From Vulcanimicrobiota bacterium (GTDB taxonomy: Bacteria; Vulcanimicrobiota; Vulcanimicrobiia; Vulcanimicrobiales; Vulcanimicrobiaceae), in NCBI GenBank assembly GCA_019233415.1, contig JAFAMK010000130.1, positions 1-11,977 on the forward strand: a stretch of 11,977 bases of DNA, written 5' to 3'. Of this stretch, positions 1 through 6,748 are shown piece after piece. The first letter of the stretch is position 1; each line of letters starts with the position of its first letter. Both the position numbers and the translations under genes were made by a program. The notes under the pieces were generated by a model. It was not told the DNA's origin and ran no database searches. It saw only the letters and a program-made list of their open reading frames with translations.

Positions 1-279
1 GACGCCATCTTCGATCACCGACTTGGCGTGCACGGGATCCGCAAGCCGCGCGTCGGCGCCGGCGGCCCGCATCTCCTCGACCACGCGCTTGTTCTCCTCG
101 GCCAGGCGCGGGTTGTCGAACGGCCGACGTTCCAACTCCACGACGACGTGCGCCCCGCGGCGCGCCGCGGCCTCGAGCGCGTGCAACACGTGCCCGTGCA
201 GCGTGTACGCGTGCGCCTCGATCTTCTTCGCGCTCGAGAGGCCGCTGACGATGGCGTCGGTCGTGCTGAGCGTGAACAC
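1..279 (-). CDS. Phospholipase D-like (HKD) protein, 5' part only
   Basis: Minus-strand reading frame open from a GTG at 279-277 to the window edge: 93 codons with no stop. It is a partial gene whose 3' end lies outside. An in-frame TAG at 288-286 leaves this GTG as the only sensible start. No clear Shine-Dalgarno is visible upstream. The segment around residues 18-50 (KKIEAHAYTLHGHVLHALEA, then a GAHVVVELE strand) looks like the helix-strand core that precedes a PLD active site. A complete HxKxxxxD motif follows at H84, K86 and D91. The family acts on phosphodiester bonds (phospholipids, cardiolipin synthesis, or nucleic acid), normally using two HKD motifs; only the first would be in view. 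There is no signal peptide in the visible N-terminus. It is transcribed divergently from ubiE with 58 bp between. The domain is fairly sure; the substrate is unknown. Confidence 0.75.
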   Translation of the reverse strand, partial: MFTLSTTDAIVSGLSSAKKIEAHAYTLHGHVLHALEAAARRGAHVVVELERRPFDNPRLAEENKRVVEEMRAAGADARLADPVHAKSVIEDGV

Positions 280-337
280 ACGCCGCTATCACGACACAGG
301 CCCGGGTCCGCTAGCCTTGGAAGCAGGGCCGCAAAGC

Positions 338-1057
338 ATGAGCTCAACGCGAGAACCGCCCGCGAGCGGAAAAGCCGTCTTCGTCCGCGAGATGTTCGCA
401 ACCATCGCTCCGCGCTACGATTTGACCAATCGCATACTCACGGTCCGGCAGGACGAGCGCTGGCGCCGACGCGCGATCGCCCTCCTTGCGCCGCGCAAAC
501 ACGGCGAAATCCTCGATTGCTGCTGCGGCACCGGGGACCTGGTCTTCGGTCTGCTGCGACACGACCGCACGCTGACGGTGACGGGAATAGACTTCTGCGA
601 GCCCATGCTCGAACGCGCCGCCGCTCGCGCGCGGCGGGAAGCTCGCGGCGTCGCCCGGTTCGTGCAAGGGGATGTGATGGCGATGCCCTTTCGAGAGGGC
701 ACGTTCGACGGCGCGACGATGGGCTTCTCGCTGCGCAACGTCGTCGACGTGGTCGGGACGCTGCGCGAGGCGCGCCGGGTGCTGCGCCCGGGAGCGCGCT
801 TCGTGAACCTGGACGTCACCAAGCCCGCGAACCCGCTCGTGCGGCGGCTGTTCGGGCTCTACTTCTACGGGATCGTCCCGCTCGTCGGCGGCCTCGTCGG
901 CGGCTCGAAGACCGCCTACCGCTACCTGCCGAACTCGCTGACGAACTTCCCCGACGCCGCCGGGCTAGCCGAGCGCTTCCGCACCGCGGGGTTCGCCGAC
1001 GTGCGCACGATCCGGCTCGGCTTCGGCGCGATCGCGATCCACGTGGGGACGGCCTGA
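338..1057 (+). CDS. ubiE: Demethylmenaquinone/ubiquinone C-methyltransferase UbiE/MenG
   Basis: SAM-dependent methyltransferase of 239 aa that adds the ring methyl group in the last step of menaquinone (or a C-methylation of ubiquinone) synthesis. It acts at the inner face of the membrane. The N-terminal family signature is present (FATIAPRYDLTNRIL, residues 20-34, followed by WRRRA). The SAM-binding loop LDCCCGTGDL starts at about residue 59, GIDFCEPML is the second binding strand, and GDVMAMPF and MGFSLRNV are typical UbiE blocks, as is the C-terminal YRYLPNSLTNFP. The ATG at 338 was chosen because family similarity begins there. The frame is open upstream, but the upstream residues are unlike the family. 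AGGG at 325-328 could be a weak ribosome site. The stop TGA overlaps the next gene's ATG (TGATG), so the two are translationally coupled. MenG rather than UbiE function is inferred from the b6-type, menaquinone-like respiratory context. Confidence 0.93.
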   Translation: MSSTREPPASGKAVFVREMFATIAPRYDLTNRILTVRQDERWRRRAIALLAPRKHGEILDCCCGTGDLVFGLLRHDRTLTVTGIDFCEPMLERAAARARREARGVARFVQGDVMAMPFREGTFDGATMGFSLRNVVDVVGTLREARRVLRPGARFVNLDVTKPANPLVRRLFGLYFYGIVPLVGGLVGGSKTAYRYLPNSLTNFPDAAGLAERFRTAGFADVRTIRLGFGAIAIHVGTA

Positions 1058-2016
1058 TGCTCGACCGCGCGCCGGCCGGCCGCGACCGCACGGCGCTGAT
1101 CGACGAGTACTTCCGCACCTCGTTCGTCACCGACAACGACCTCATCACCGAGGCGATCCGGCGAATGCTGGCCGCCGGCGGGAAGCGGCTGCGGCCGCGC
1201 TTCACGCTGCTCGCCGCCGAGGCGGTCGGCGCGAGGGGCGAGGACCACCTGCGGCTCGCCGCGTTCATGGAGCTGATCCACGTCGCGACGCTGATCCACG
1301 ACGACGTCGTGGACGGCGCCGAGACCCGCCGCGGGGTCAACGCGACCGCGGTCGACTTCGGGAACCGGATCAGCGTCCTCGCCGGCGACTACCTGTTCGC
1401 CTGGATCTTCAAGAACGTCACGGCCGGCTATCCCGCGCCGATCCCGCACGTGCTGAGCGCGACGCTGGCCGACATCACCGACGGTGAGGTTCTCCAGCTG
1501 CGGGCGCTCGGCGAGCTGGGGACGACCCGCGCGGCCTACGTCGAGGTCGCGGCCAAGAAGACCGCCTCGCTGTTCGCGGCCTCGGCCGAGTGCGGCGCGC
1601 TCGCCGCCGGCGGTTCGCCGTTCGCGGTCAAGGCGCTGCGCGACTTCGGGACCGCGTTCGGGATCGCGTTCCAGATGCGCGACGACCTGCTCGACCTGAC
1701 CGCCGACGAGGCGGCGATCGGCAAGCCGGTCGGCAACGACCTGCGTGAGCGGAAGATGACAATTCCGCTCGTCCTGGCCCTGGAGTCCGGCGATCGGGAA
1801 TTCCGCTCGGACGTCGAACGTTTCTTCGCGCAGGGTGACGTCACGCGCGAGCGGATCGCGAGCATCGTGAGCGGGATCGCCGCCCAGGGCGGCCTGGCCG
1901 AGACGGAAGCCGTCCTCGCGGCGTACGTCGAACGGGCAAAGCAGTCACTCGCACCGCTCGGCTCCGCTCCCGCCCGCACCGAGCTCGCCGCGCTCGCCGA
2001 CGCCCTGCTCTCATAA
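1057..2016 (+). CDS. Long-chain polyprenyl diphosphate synthase
   Basis: Trans-prenyltransferase of 319 aa that condenses isopentenyl diphosphate units into the all-trans side chain of the quinone. Family motifs are all in place: GGKRLRP at residues 41-47, the first aspartate-rich motif DDVVD at 82-86, the KT pair at 168-169, and the second aspartate-rich motif DDLLD at 209-213. The residue five before the first Asp motif is Ala77. In this family a small residue there leaves the product tunnel open, so a long product (heptaprenyl or longer) is expected; exact chain length cannot be read from sequence. The gene begins inside the ubiE stop codon. That pairing, tail synthesis with ring methylation, is the usual quinone-biosynthesis arrangement (hepT/menG or ispB/ubiE style). 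Geranylgeranyl synthase for carotenoids is the alternative but is less likely here. Confidence 0.92.
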   Translation: MLDRAPAGRDRTALIDEYFRTSFVTDNDLITEAIRRMLAAGGKRLRPRFTLLAAEAVGARGEDHLRLAAFMELIHVATLIHDDVVDGAETRRGVNATAVDFGNRISVLAGDYLFAWIFKNVTAGYPAPIPHVLSATLADITDGEVLQLRALGELGTTRAAYVEVAAKKTASLFAASAECGALAAGGSPFAVKALRDFGTAFGIAFQMRDDLLDLTADEAAIGKPVGNDLRERKMTIPLVLALESGDREFRSDVERFFAQGDVTRERIASIVSGIAAQGGLAETEAVLAAYVERAKQSLAPLGSAPARTELAALADALLS

Positions 2017-2029
2017 TCCGGAGACCTCA

Positions 2030-2329
2030 ATGTTCACACCCATCGAAATCGCCGCAGTCGTCGGCGTCGCGATCCTCGTCTTCGGCGCCGACAAGCTGCC
2101 GAAGCTGGCGCGTTCCGCCGGTCAGGCGAAGAAAGAGTTCATGGTCGGCCAGGCCGAGGCCGACATCGCCGCCGAGCGAGCGCGCGACGAAGCGCGCCGC
2201 CGCGCCGGCAGCGAAGGGAGCACCGTCGAAGCCGCGACCGCGCCGAGCGGGGTCGGCCAGACGACCATCGTCCCCGACCCGCAGACCGGCGCTCCGGGCC
2301 CGACGAGCATCGCCCGACCGCCTCAGTAG
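2030..2329 (+). CDS. tatA: Sec-independent translocase subunit TatA
   Basis: Small pore-forming subunit (99 aa) of the twin-arginine translocase, which moves folded cofactor-containing proteins across the cytoplasmic membrane. It has an N-terminal membrane helix at about residues 4-18 with an acidic residue (E6) near its start. The hinge and amphipathic-helix signature follows: FGADKLPKLARSAG at 18-31, then AKKEF. After about residue 60 the tail is low-complexity (Ala, Gly, Pro, Thr), as is usual for TatA/B tails. A good ribosome site GGAG (2020-2023) sits 8 bases before the ATG. It lies 13 bp after the prenyl synthase and 3 bp before tatC. With only one TatA/B-type gene beside tatC, a minimal TatAC system is possible; a separate tatB elsewhere cannot be excluded. 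Confidence 0.92.
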   Translation: MFTPIEIAAVVGVAILVFGADKLPKLARSAGQAKKEFMVGQAEADIAAERARDEARRRAGSEGSTVEAATAPSGVGQTTIVPDPQTGAPGPTSIARPPQ

Positions 2330-2332
2330 CGC

Positions 2333-3124
2333 GTGATCGCGGAGCGCCCGCCGCTCGACGAGGAGACGCGCGCGCGCGAGGTCGAGTGGGACCAGAAGGA
2401 GATGCCGTTCACGGAGCACCTGCGGGAGCTGCGGAACCGGCTGTTCGTCTGCATCGTCACCGTCCTCGGCCTCGCGGTGCTGCTGCTGTGGCCGGCGCAG
2501 TGGGCGATCCCGCGTCTGACCCAGCTCTACTTCGGGAAGGTCCAGCTCCACGCGTTCGGCCCGGCCGATGCGGTCTGGGCGATCTTCAAGTGCGCGATCT
2601 ACGGCGCGATCGTGCTCGGCCTGCCGGTGATCCTGTACGAGCTGTGGATGTTCGTCGTCCCGGCCGTGCACCCGCGCACGCGCAAGGCCGTCTACTCGTA
2701 CGTCGCCCCGTCGTTCTTCCTGGCGCTGCTCGGGATCGCGTTCGCGCACTTCCTCGTGCTGCCGCGCGTCGTCGGCGCGCTCGAAACGATTACGTCGAGC
2801 ATCGCGGTGCCGACGTACGGGATCGAGTCGACGCTGAACCTGATCCTGCTGCTCTTCCTGGCCTTCGCGATCGTCTTCCAGACGCCGGTCGTCATGCTGC
2901 TCCTCGCGCGCATCGGCCTCGTGAACAGCATGCTGCTGCGGAAATATCGCAAGTACATCGGGTTCGCGATGCTGGTCGCCGGCGCGGTGCTCGCGCCCGA
3001 CGGCAGCCCGGTCACGATGACGCTGATCGCCGCGCCGATGTACGTGCTGTTCGAAATTTCGATCTGGCTGATCGTCTTCATGGAGAAACGGTGGAAGCGG
3101 GAAGACGCGCAGTCACCGACCTGA
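2333..3124 (+). CDS. tatC: Sec-independent translocase subunit TatC
   Basis: Polytopic receptor (263 aa from this start) that binds twin-arginine signal peptides and recruits TatA. The cytoplasmic N-terminal signature MPFTEHLRELRNRL (residues 24-37) contains the conserved Glu of the signal-peptide site. It is followed by about six hydrophobic helices and the family block LAFAIVFQTPVVMLLLARIG. In E. coli TatC the Glu of the FEVP block corresponds to Gln here. The GTG at 2333 gives an N-terminal extension of 23 residues and no Shine-Dalgarno is visible for it, so coupling to tatA is likely. An ATG at 2402 would begin exactly at the signature, but its purine stretch (AAGGAG) abuts it with no spacing. 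The start is therefore the least certain part. The 3' end overlaps resB by 34 bp. Confidence 0.93.
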   Translation: MIAERPPLDEETRAREVEWDQKEMPFTEHLRELRNRLFVCIVTVLGLAVLLLWPAQWAIPRLTQLYFGKVQLHAFGPADAVWAIFKCAIYGAIVLGLPVILYELWMFVVPAVHPRTRKAVYSYVAPSFFLALLGIAFAHFLVLPRVVGALETITSSIAVPTYGIESTLNLILLLFLAFAIVFQTPVVMLLLARIGLVNSMLLRKYRKYIGFAMLVAGAVLAPDGSPVTMTLIAAPMYVLFEISIWLIVFMEKRWKREDAQSPT

Positions 3125-4482
3125 TCCGGCTGTTCGCGAACATTCCGTTCGGCGTCTCGCTGCTCGCGACGTGGGCGTTCCTCACGCTGATCGGCGTGGT
3201 GATCGAGCAGGGGAAGGACGCGGCGTTCTACGCCGGCGCGTACGCGCCGCCGATCGCGCGGCTGATCGTGCGGCTCGACCTCGACAACATCTACCACAGC
3301 CCCGCGTACATCGGCGTGCTCGGGCTCATCCTGTGCTCGATGACCGCGGCGACGTTCACCAAGGTGATTCCGCGCCGCATCCCGCGCCTGAACCCGGTCA
3401 AGATCGACGCGATCCCGCTGCACGCGCAGGTGCGCGTCGCGGGCGATCCGGCGAGCGTGCGCGAGCGAATCGCGGCGTTCTTCGCCGAGCGCGGCTGGCA
3501 GGTTCGCAAACGCGAGTTCGGCGGAACGGAGTGGACCTTCGCCGACAAGAGCAACTGGGCGCGGCGCGGCGTCCTCGTCGCGCACGTCGGCTTCGTCGTG
3601 ATCGCGATCGGGACGACGATCTACTGGGCGAAGGGCTACAGCGGCCAGTTCTCGGTGCTCAGCGGCCAAACGGCGACGATCCCCGAGAACGGCGTGCGCG
3701 TCGACCTGCACCGCTTCGCGTACCGCATCGACCCGGTCCGCACGAAGAGCGGGGTCGTCTACCAGCCGATCGACTACGTCTCGAACGCGACGGTCACCGA
3801 CCGCCAAGGCACGCCGCACGAAGCGGTGATCCGTGTGAACCAGCCCTACGACGCGGACGGAACGCTGATCTACCAGGCCTCGTACGGCTTCGCGATCGAC
3901 TTCCAGCTGACCAAGGACGGGCGCACGATCCCCGTCGCCGACCATCCGCTGAAGGAGGGCGAAGGCTTCCTGATCGACGGGACCTCGCGCGCGATCCAGT
4001 ACACGCGCTTCGTCGGGACGATCGACCGCGTCACCGGCCAGCCCGGCGCCGACCCGCGTCCCAACGATCCCGGCGTCGTCGTGCAGGCGTTCGACGGCGA
4101 CCGGCCGTCCGGGAGCGCGCTGATGGCGCTCGGCGAACCGCTGGACCTCGGTGCCGGCTACAAGCTCACCGCGAGCCGCTACATCCTGTACTCGGGGTTC
4201 CAGTACCGCTACGACCCGGGCATGGTGGTCGTCGGGCTCGGCGCGTTCGTGCTGCTCGCCGGCCTGTGCATCTCGTTCTACTTCCTGCCGGCGCGGCTGT
4301 TCGTGCTCGTGCGCCCGTCCGACGGCGCCGGCAGCACGGTCGGCATTGCCGCGACGACGGTCAAAGGCTACGATGTCTTCGAGGACCGCTTCCGCGAGAT
4401 CGTCGAGGCGCTACGGCGCAGCGAAGCGACTGCGGACGTTCACGAGGCCGCGCCCGTACCTGCGCTCGGGAGCGCACTCTAG
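3091..4482 (+). CDS. resB: Cytochrome c biogenesis protein ResB (Ccs1)
   Basis: Half of the system II haem-export and ligation complex, which attaches haem to CxxCH motifs on the outer side of the cytoplasmic membrane together with CcsA. The protein is 463 aa. Helix 1 is at about 20-38 (FGVSLLATWAFLTLIGVV) and helix 2 at 71-90. Helix 3 at 160-178 carries His165 (VLVAHVGFVVIAIG), the conserved family histidine. A roughly 200-residue external domain follows, then helix 4 at about 376-396 after a DPGM segment. The start GTG at 3091 was chosen because GGAG (3082-3085) lies 5 bases upstream and family similarity starts soon after. The longer open frame extends far upstream inside tatC and is not coding there. 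The gene overlaps tatC by 34 bp, and its stop is 8 bp before ccsA. Confidence 0.9.
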   Translation: MEAGRRAVTDLIRLFANIPFGVSLLATWAFLTLIGVVIEQGKDAAFYAGAYAPPIARLIVRLDLDNIYHSPAYIGVLGLILCSMTAATFTKVIPRRIPRLNPVKIDAIPLHAQVRVAGDPASVRERIAAFFAERGWQVRKREFGGTEWTFADKSNWARRGVLVAHVGFVVIAIGTTIYWAKGYSGQFSVLSGQTATIPENGVRVDLHRFAYRIDPVRTKSGVVYQPIDYVSNATVTDRQGTPHEAVIRVNQPYDADGTLIYQASYGFAIDFQLTKDGRTIPVADHPLKEGEGFLIDGTSRAIQYTRFVGTIDRVTGQPGADPRPNDPGVVVQAFDGDRPSGSALMALGEPLDLGAGYKLTASRYILYSGFQYRYDPGMVVVGLGAFVLLAGLCISFYFLPARLFVLVRPSDGAGSTVGIAATTVKGYDVFEDRFREIVEALRRSEATADVHEAAPVPALGSAL

Positions 4483-4490
4483 GGAGCATC

Positions 4491-5477
4491 ATGGACCCTA
4501 CCAGACAGCTGATCGACCAAATTCTGCTCGTCGTCGGGATCGCGGCGTACGTGACCGGCGCGCTGGTGCTGTTCGCGCACTTCCTGCTGCGCACGCCGGT
4601 GCTGCGCGCGATCGGGATACCGCTCGCGGTGGTCGGCTGCGTCGCGCAGTTCGCGGAACTCGGCGCGCGCTGGTGGATGACCGGCGTATGGCCGCTGACG
4701 AACTTGTACGGGTCGCTCTCGCTGTTCAGCGCCGTCGCGGTTGCGATCTTCCTGCTCTTCGCGCTGCGCTACGACCTCGCGTTCGTCGGCGGCCCCGTGC
4801 TCGCGCTCGCCGCGATCGCGCTCGGCTACGCGACGACGTGGAACGAAGGCTATATGCCCGCCGTCCCGGCGCTGCAGTCGTACTGGATCAAGATTCACGT
4901 CCCGATCGTCATCAGCGCGTACGCGTCGTTCATGGTCGCGTTCTGCGTCTCGGTGATTTACCTGTTCAAAGCCTGGGCCGAGAGCCGCTACCGCGCGCGC
5001 GGCGCAACGGTGCGCGGCGCCGCTGCCGGCGCGGGCGGCCCGTCGCTCGACGTCGCGATGCACGCGTACGCCGCGACGGCACCGGGGATCACGCGCACCG
5101 ACACACCGGCGATCGCCGACGCGGCCGCCGCCGGTGACGCGACCGCACAGTGGCTCGCGGGCTTACCGTCGCTGGCGCGGCTCGACGTGCTGCAGTACCG
5201 CATCATCGCGGTCGGCCTGCCATTGCTCTCGCTCGGCATCATCACAGGTGCGATGTGGGCGAAAGAAGCCTGGGGCGCCTACTGGCAGTGGGACCCGAAA
5301 GAAACCGCCGCGCTACTCTCGTGGATCGTCTACGCCGCTTACATGCATTTGCACACGCGCCCACAGTTGCGCGGCACGTTCACTGCGCTCGTGAGCGTCT
5401 TCGGCTTCATCACCATCATGTTCTGCTATCTCGGCGTGAACATCTGGATCAGCGGCCTCCACTCGTATAAGATGTAG
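4491..5477 (+). CDS. ccsA: Cytochrome c biogenesis protein CcsA (ResC)
   Basis: Second half of the system II cytochrome c synthetase, 328 aa, multi-spanning. It carries the tryptophan-rich WWD haem-handling motif: WGAYWQWDPKE at residues 261-271, continuing TAALLSWIVYAAYMHLH. Histidines typical of the family flank it: His136 in KIHVPIVISAY, His286/288 after the motif, and His324 in the C-terminal GLHSY. These are expected to ligate haem as it crosses to the outer face. An AGGGAG site (4481-4486), which includes the last two bases of the resB stop codon, precedes the ATG by 4 bases. Between about residues 165 and 225 there is an Ala/Gly-rich loop of low complexity, longer than I would expect in a minimal CcsA. 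The CcmC/CcmF family shares the WWD motif, but the preceding resB fixes the assignment. It is the last gene of the operon. Confidence 0.92.
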   Translation: MDPTRQLIDQILLVVGIAAYVTGALVLFAHFLLRTPVLRAIGIPLAVVGCVAQFAELGARWWMTGVWPLTNLYGSLSLFSAVAVAIFLLFALRYDLAFVGGPVLALAAIALGYATTWNEGYMPAVPALQSYWIKIHVPIVISAYASFMVAFCVSVIYLFKAWAESRYRARGATVRGAAAGAGGPSLDVAMHAYAATAPGITRTDTPAIADAAAAGDATAQWLAGLPSLARLDVLQYRIIAVGLPLLSLGIITGAMWAKEAWGAYWQWDPKETAALLSWIVYAAYMHLHTRPQLRGTFTALVSVFGFITIMFCYLGVNIWISGLHSYKM

Positions 5478-5521
5478 CGAGCTTATTTACTTATACTCAT
5501 ATGTTGACATAAGAGTATAAG
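5465..5521. repeat. Triplicated heptamer GTATAAG at the ccsA/ATPase junction
   Basis: GTATAAG occurs at 5465-5471, inside the last codons of ccsA, and again at 5515-5521. It is also present inverted as CTTATAC at 5490-5496. The two direct copies are exactly 50 bp apart. In addition GAGCTTAT (5479-5486) is the reverse complement of ATAAGCTC (5517-5524). Such AT-rich repeats stand out in this GC-rich setting and sit exactly where base composition changes. They may be protein-binding half sites or traces of an insertion; the sequence does not decide. Confidence 0.55.
5490..5521. promoter_or_regulatory. 32-bp near-palindrome, probable operator
   Basis: The outer arms CTTATACTC (5490-5498) and GAGTATAAG (5513-5521) are perfect reverse complements over 9 bp. 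The inner arms TATGT (5500-5504) and ACATA (5507-5511) pair over 5 bp around a TG centre. Only an A/A pair (5499/5512) and the two central bases break the symmetry. The centre lies in the -35 box of the promoter below, the classic position for a repressor that excludes RNA polymerase. No run of T follows on either strand, so it is not a standard intrinsic terminator. The symmetry is directly visible; the operator role is inferred. Confidence 0.7.
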
Positions 5522-5532
5522 CTCGTCATAAT
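5504..5532 (+). promoter_or_regulatory. Sigma70-type promoter of the AAA ATPase gene
   Basis: Perfect -35 hexamer TTGACA at 5504-5509, an exact 17-base spacer, and -10 hexamer CATAAT at 5527-5532 (5 of 6 to TATAAT). Initiation is expected about 7 bases downstream, at roughly 5538-5541. That is on or next to the ATG at 5541, so the mRNA would be leaderless or nearly so. It is the closest match to consensus seen in the window and gives the ATPase gene expression independent of the upstream operon. Confidence 0.8.
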
Positions 5533-5540
5533 GACAGGGG

Positions 5541-6722
5541 ATGGACCCTGTTCGAAACCCCTACGGCCCAGGCGCTGGAACCCCACCTCCCGAGCTCACT
5601 GGCCGCGAAGCGCTGATTTCCGACGCTCGCATAGCCCTAGAGCGCAAGCGTCGAGGGCTGCCTCATAAGAGCTTTATCCTCGTCGGTCTGCGCGGCGTTG
5701 GCAAAACTGTTCTCCTAAACCGCGTCGATGAACTAGCCCGTGAGGCCGGTTTCAAAACAGCGATGATCGAGGTGGATGAGGACAAGACGCTCGCGGGCGT
5801 TCTGATTCCTGAAATGCGACGAGTTCTTTATGAACTCGACCGACTTGGGCCATTGAGCGAAGCGGTCAAACGCGGCCTACGGGTTCTACGGAGCTTTGTG
5901 AGTTCGATTCGCGTACACGCTGGCGAGATCGAGCTCGGTCTCGATGTAGATCCTGAAGTTGGAACCGCCGATAGCGGCGACCTAGATGCCGACCTTGCAC
6001 AGTTGTTCGTTGCGCTCGGCGACGCGGCCCAATCTCGGAATACAGCGGTGGCCCTCATTATCGACGAGCTCCAATATCTGGACGAACCCGAGTTCCGCGC
6101 GCTGATCATGGCAGTGCATCGCGCCTCGCAGCGTAATCTTCCCGTGCTGCTCGTCGGCGCCGGCCTTCCACCAATACTCGGGCTCGCCGGTAGAGCGAAG
6201 TCCTATGCTGAACGGCTCTTCGACTACCCTACGGTCGGCCCGCTCGTTCCAGCGGATGCTCGTCGAGCCGTCGAGGAGCCCGCGCGACGGGAATACGTCG
6301 AGTTTGAGCCGCGAGCCCTCGACGAAATCGTCCGCATCACGCAAGGCTATCCTTATTTTGTTCAAGAGTGGGCGTATCATGCATGGAATATCGCGAACGC
6401 TTCTAAGATAACACGCGATGACGTTGTGAGTGCATCAGATCGTGCAATCAAGCGCCTCGATGAGAGCTTCTTCCGCGTGCGCTTCGATCGCTTGACACCA
6501 AGTGAAAAGCGCTATCTTCGCGCGATGGCAGAACTGGGCGCCGGTCCGCACCGATCCGGTGACGTAGCGACGAAATACGGCGCAAAGGTCACCACGGTCG
6601 GTCCGATACGCGGCAAGCTTATCTCGAAGGGGATGATCTATGGGCCTGCGTATGGCGACGTCGCATTCACGGTCCCGTTATTCGATCAATTCATCAAACG
6701 GACAATGCCGACGCTCAAATAA
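5541..6722 (+). CDS. AAA-type ATP-binding protein with C-terminal winged-helix-like region, function unknown
   Basis: The 393-aa ATPase begins with the recognisable NPYGPGAGTPPPELTGRE stretch (residues 6-23) typical of a widespread uncharacterised AAA_16/Orc1-Cdc6-like family. The P-loop GLRGVGKT is at 49-56, the Walker B strand ALIIDELQYL has Asp175-Glu176, a sensor-1-like LLVGAG follows, and a GYPYFVQEWAYHAW block looks like the lid. Residues from about 318 (LTPSEKRYLRAM onward) to the end resemble a winged helix, so DNA binding is plausible. There is no signal peptide or membrane segment. ATG 5541 directly follows the promoter; the preceding AGGGG is too close to serve as a usual Shine-Dalgarno. 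GC content is clearly lower than its neighbours (31 of 60 at 5701-5760 against 42 of 60 at 4561-4620). It interrupts a cytochrome-related region, which suggests horizontal acquisition. ATP binding is confident; the biological role is not known and I assign none. Confidence 0.85.
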   Translation: MDPVRNPYGPGAGTPPPELTGREALISDARIALERKRRGLPHKSFILVGLRGVGKTVLLNRVDELAREAGFKTAMIEVDEDKTLAGVLIPEMRRVLYELDRLGPLSEAVKRGLRVLRSFVSSIRVHAGEIELGLDVDPEVGTADSGDLDADLAQLFVALGDAAQSRNTAVALIIDELQYLDEPEFRALIMAVHRASQRNLPVLLVGAGLPPILGLAGRAKSYAERLFDYPTVGPLVPADARRAVEEPARREYVEFEPRALDEIVRITQGYPYFVQEWAYHAWNIANASKITRDDVVSASDRAIKRLDESFFRVRFDRLTPSEKRYLRAMAELGAGPHRSGDVATKYGAKVTTVGPIRGKLISKGMIYGPAYGDVAFTVPLFDQFIKRTMPTLK

Positions 6723-6748
6723 GCCGCCACGACAACGGGACGACGCCG

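Noticed and set aside
23..337. Long plus-strand open frames upstream of ubiE and the prenyl synthase
   Set aside because: They overlap the minus-strand HKD gene, their residues are unlike either family, and the conserved starts are at 338 and 1057. GC-rich DNA gives long open frames by chance.
2402..2404. ATG as the tatC start
   Set aside because: The purine-rich AAGGAG touches the ATG with no spacing, so it is probably just coding sequence. It remains the only real alternative to the GTG at 2333.
2386..3090. Upstream extension of the resB frame through tatC
   Set aside because: Arg/Ala/Gly-rich shadow translation of tatC in another frame. A GTG with a good ribosome site at 3091 starts the real protein.
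5490..5521. Palindrome as an intrinsic terminator of the ubiE-ccsA operon
   Set aside because: The stem is AT-rich and no U-run follows on either strand. The -35 box sits at its centre, which favours an operator.
5478..6748. ATPase gene as part of an insertion sequence or phage
   Set aside because: No transposase, integrase, terminal inverted repeats or flanking target duplication could be found around it.
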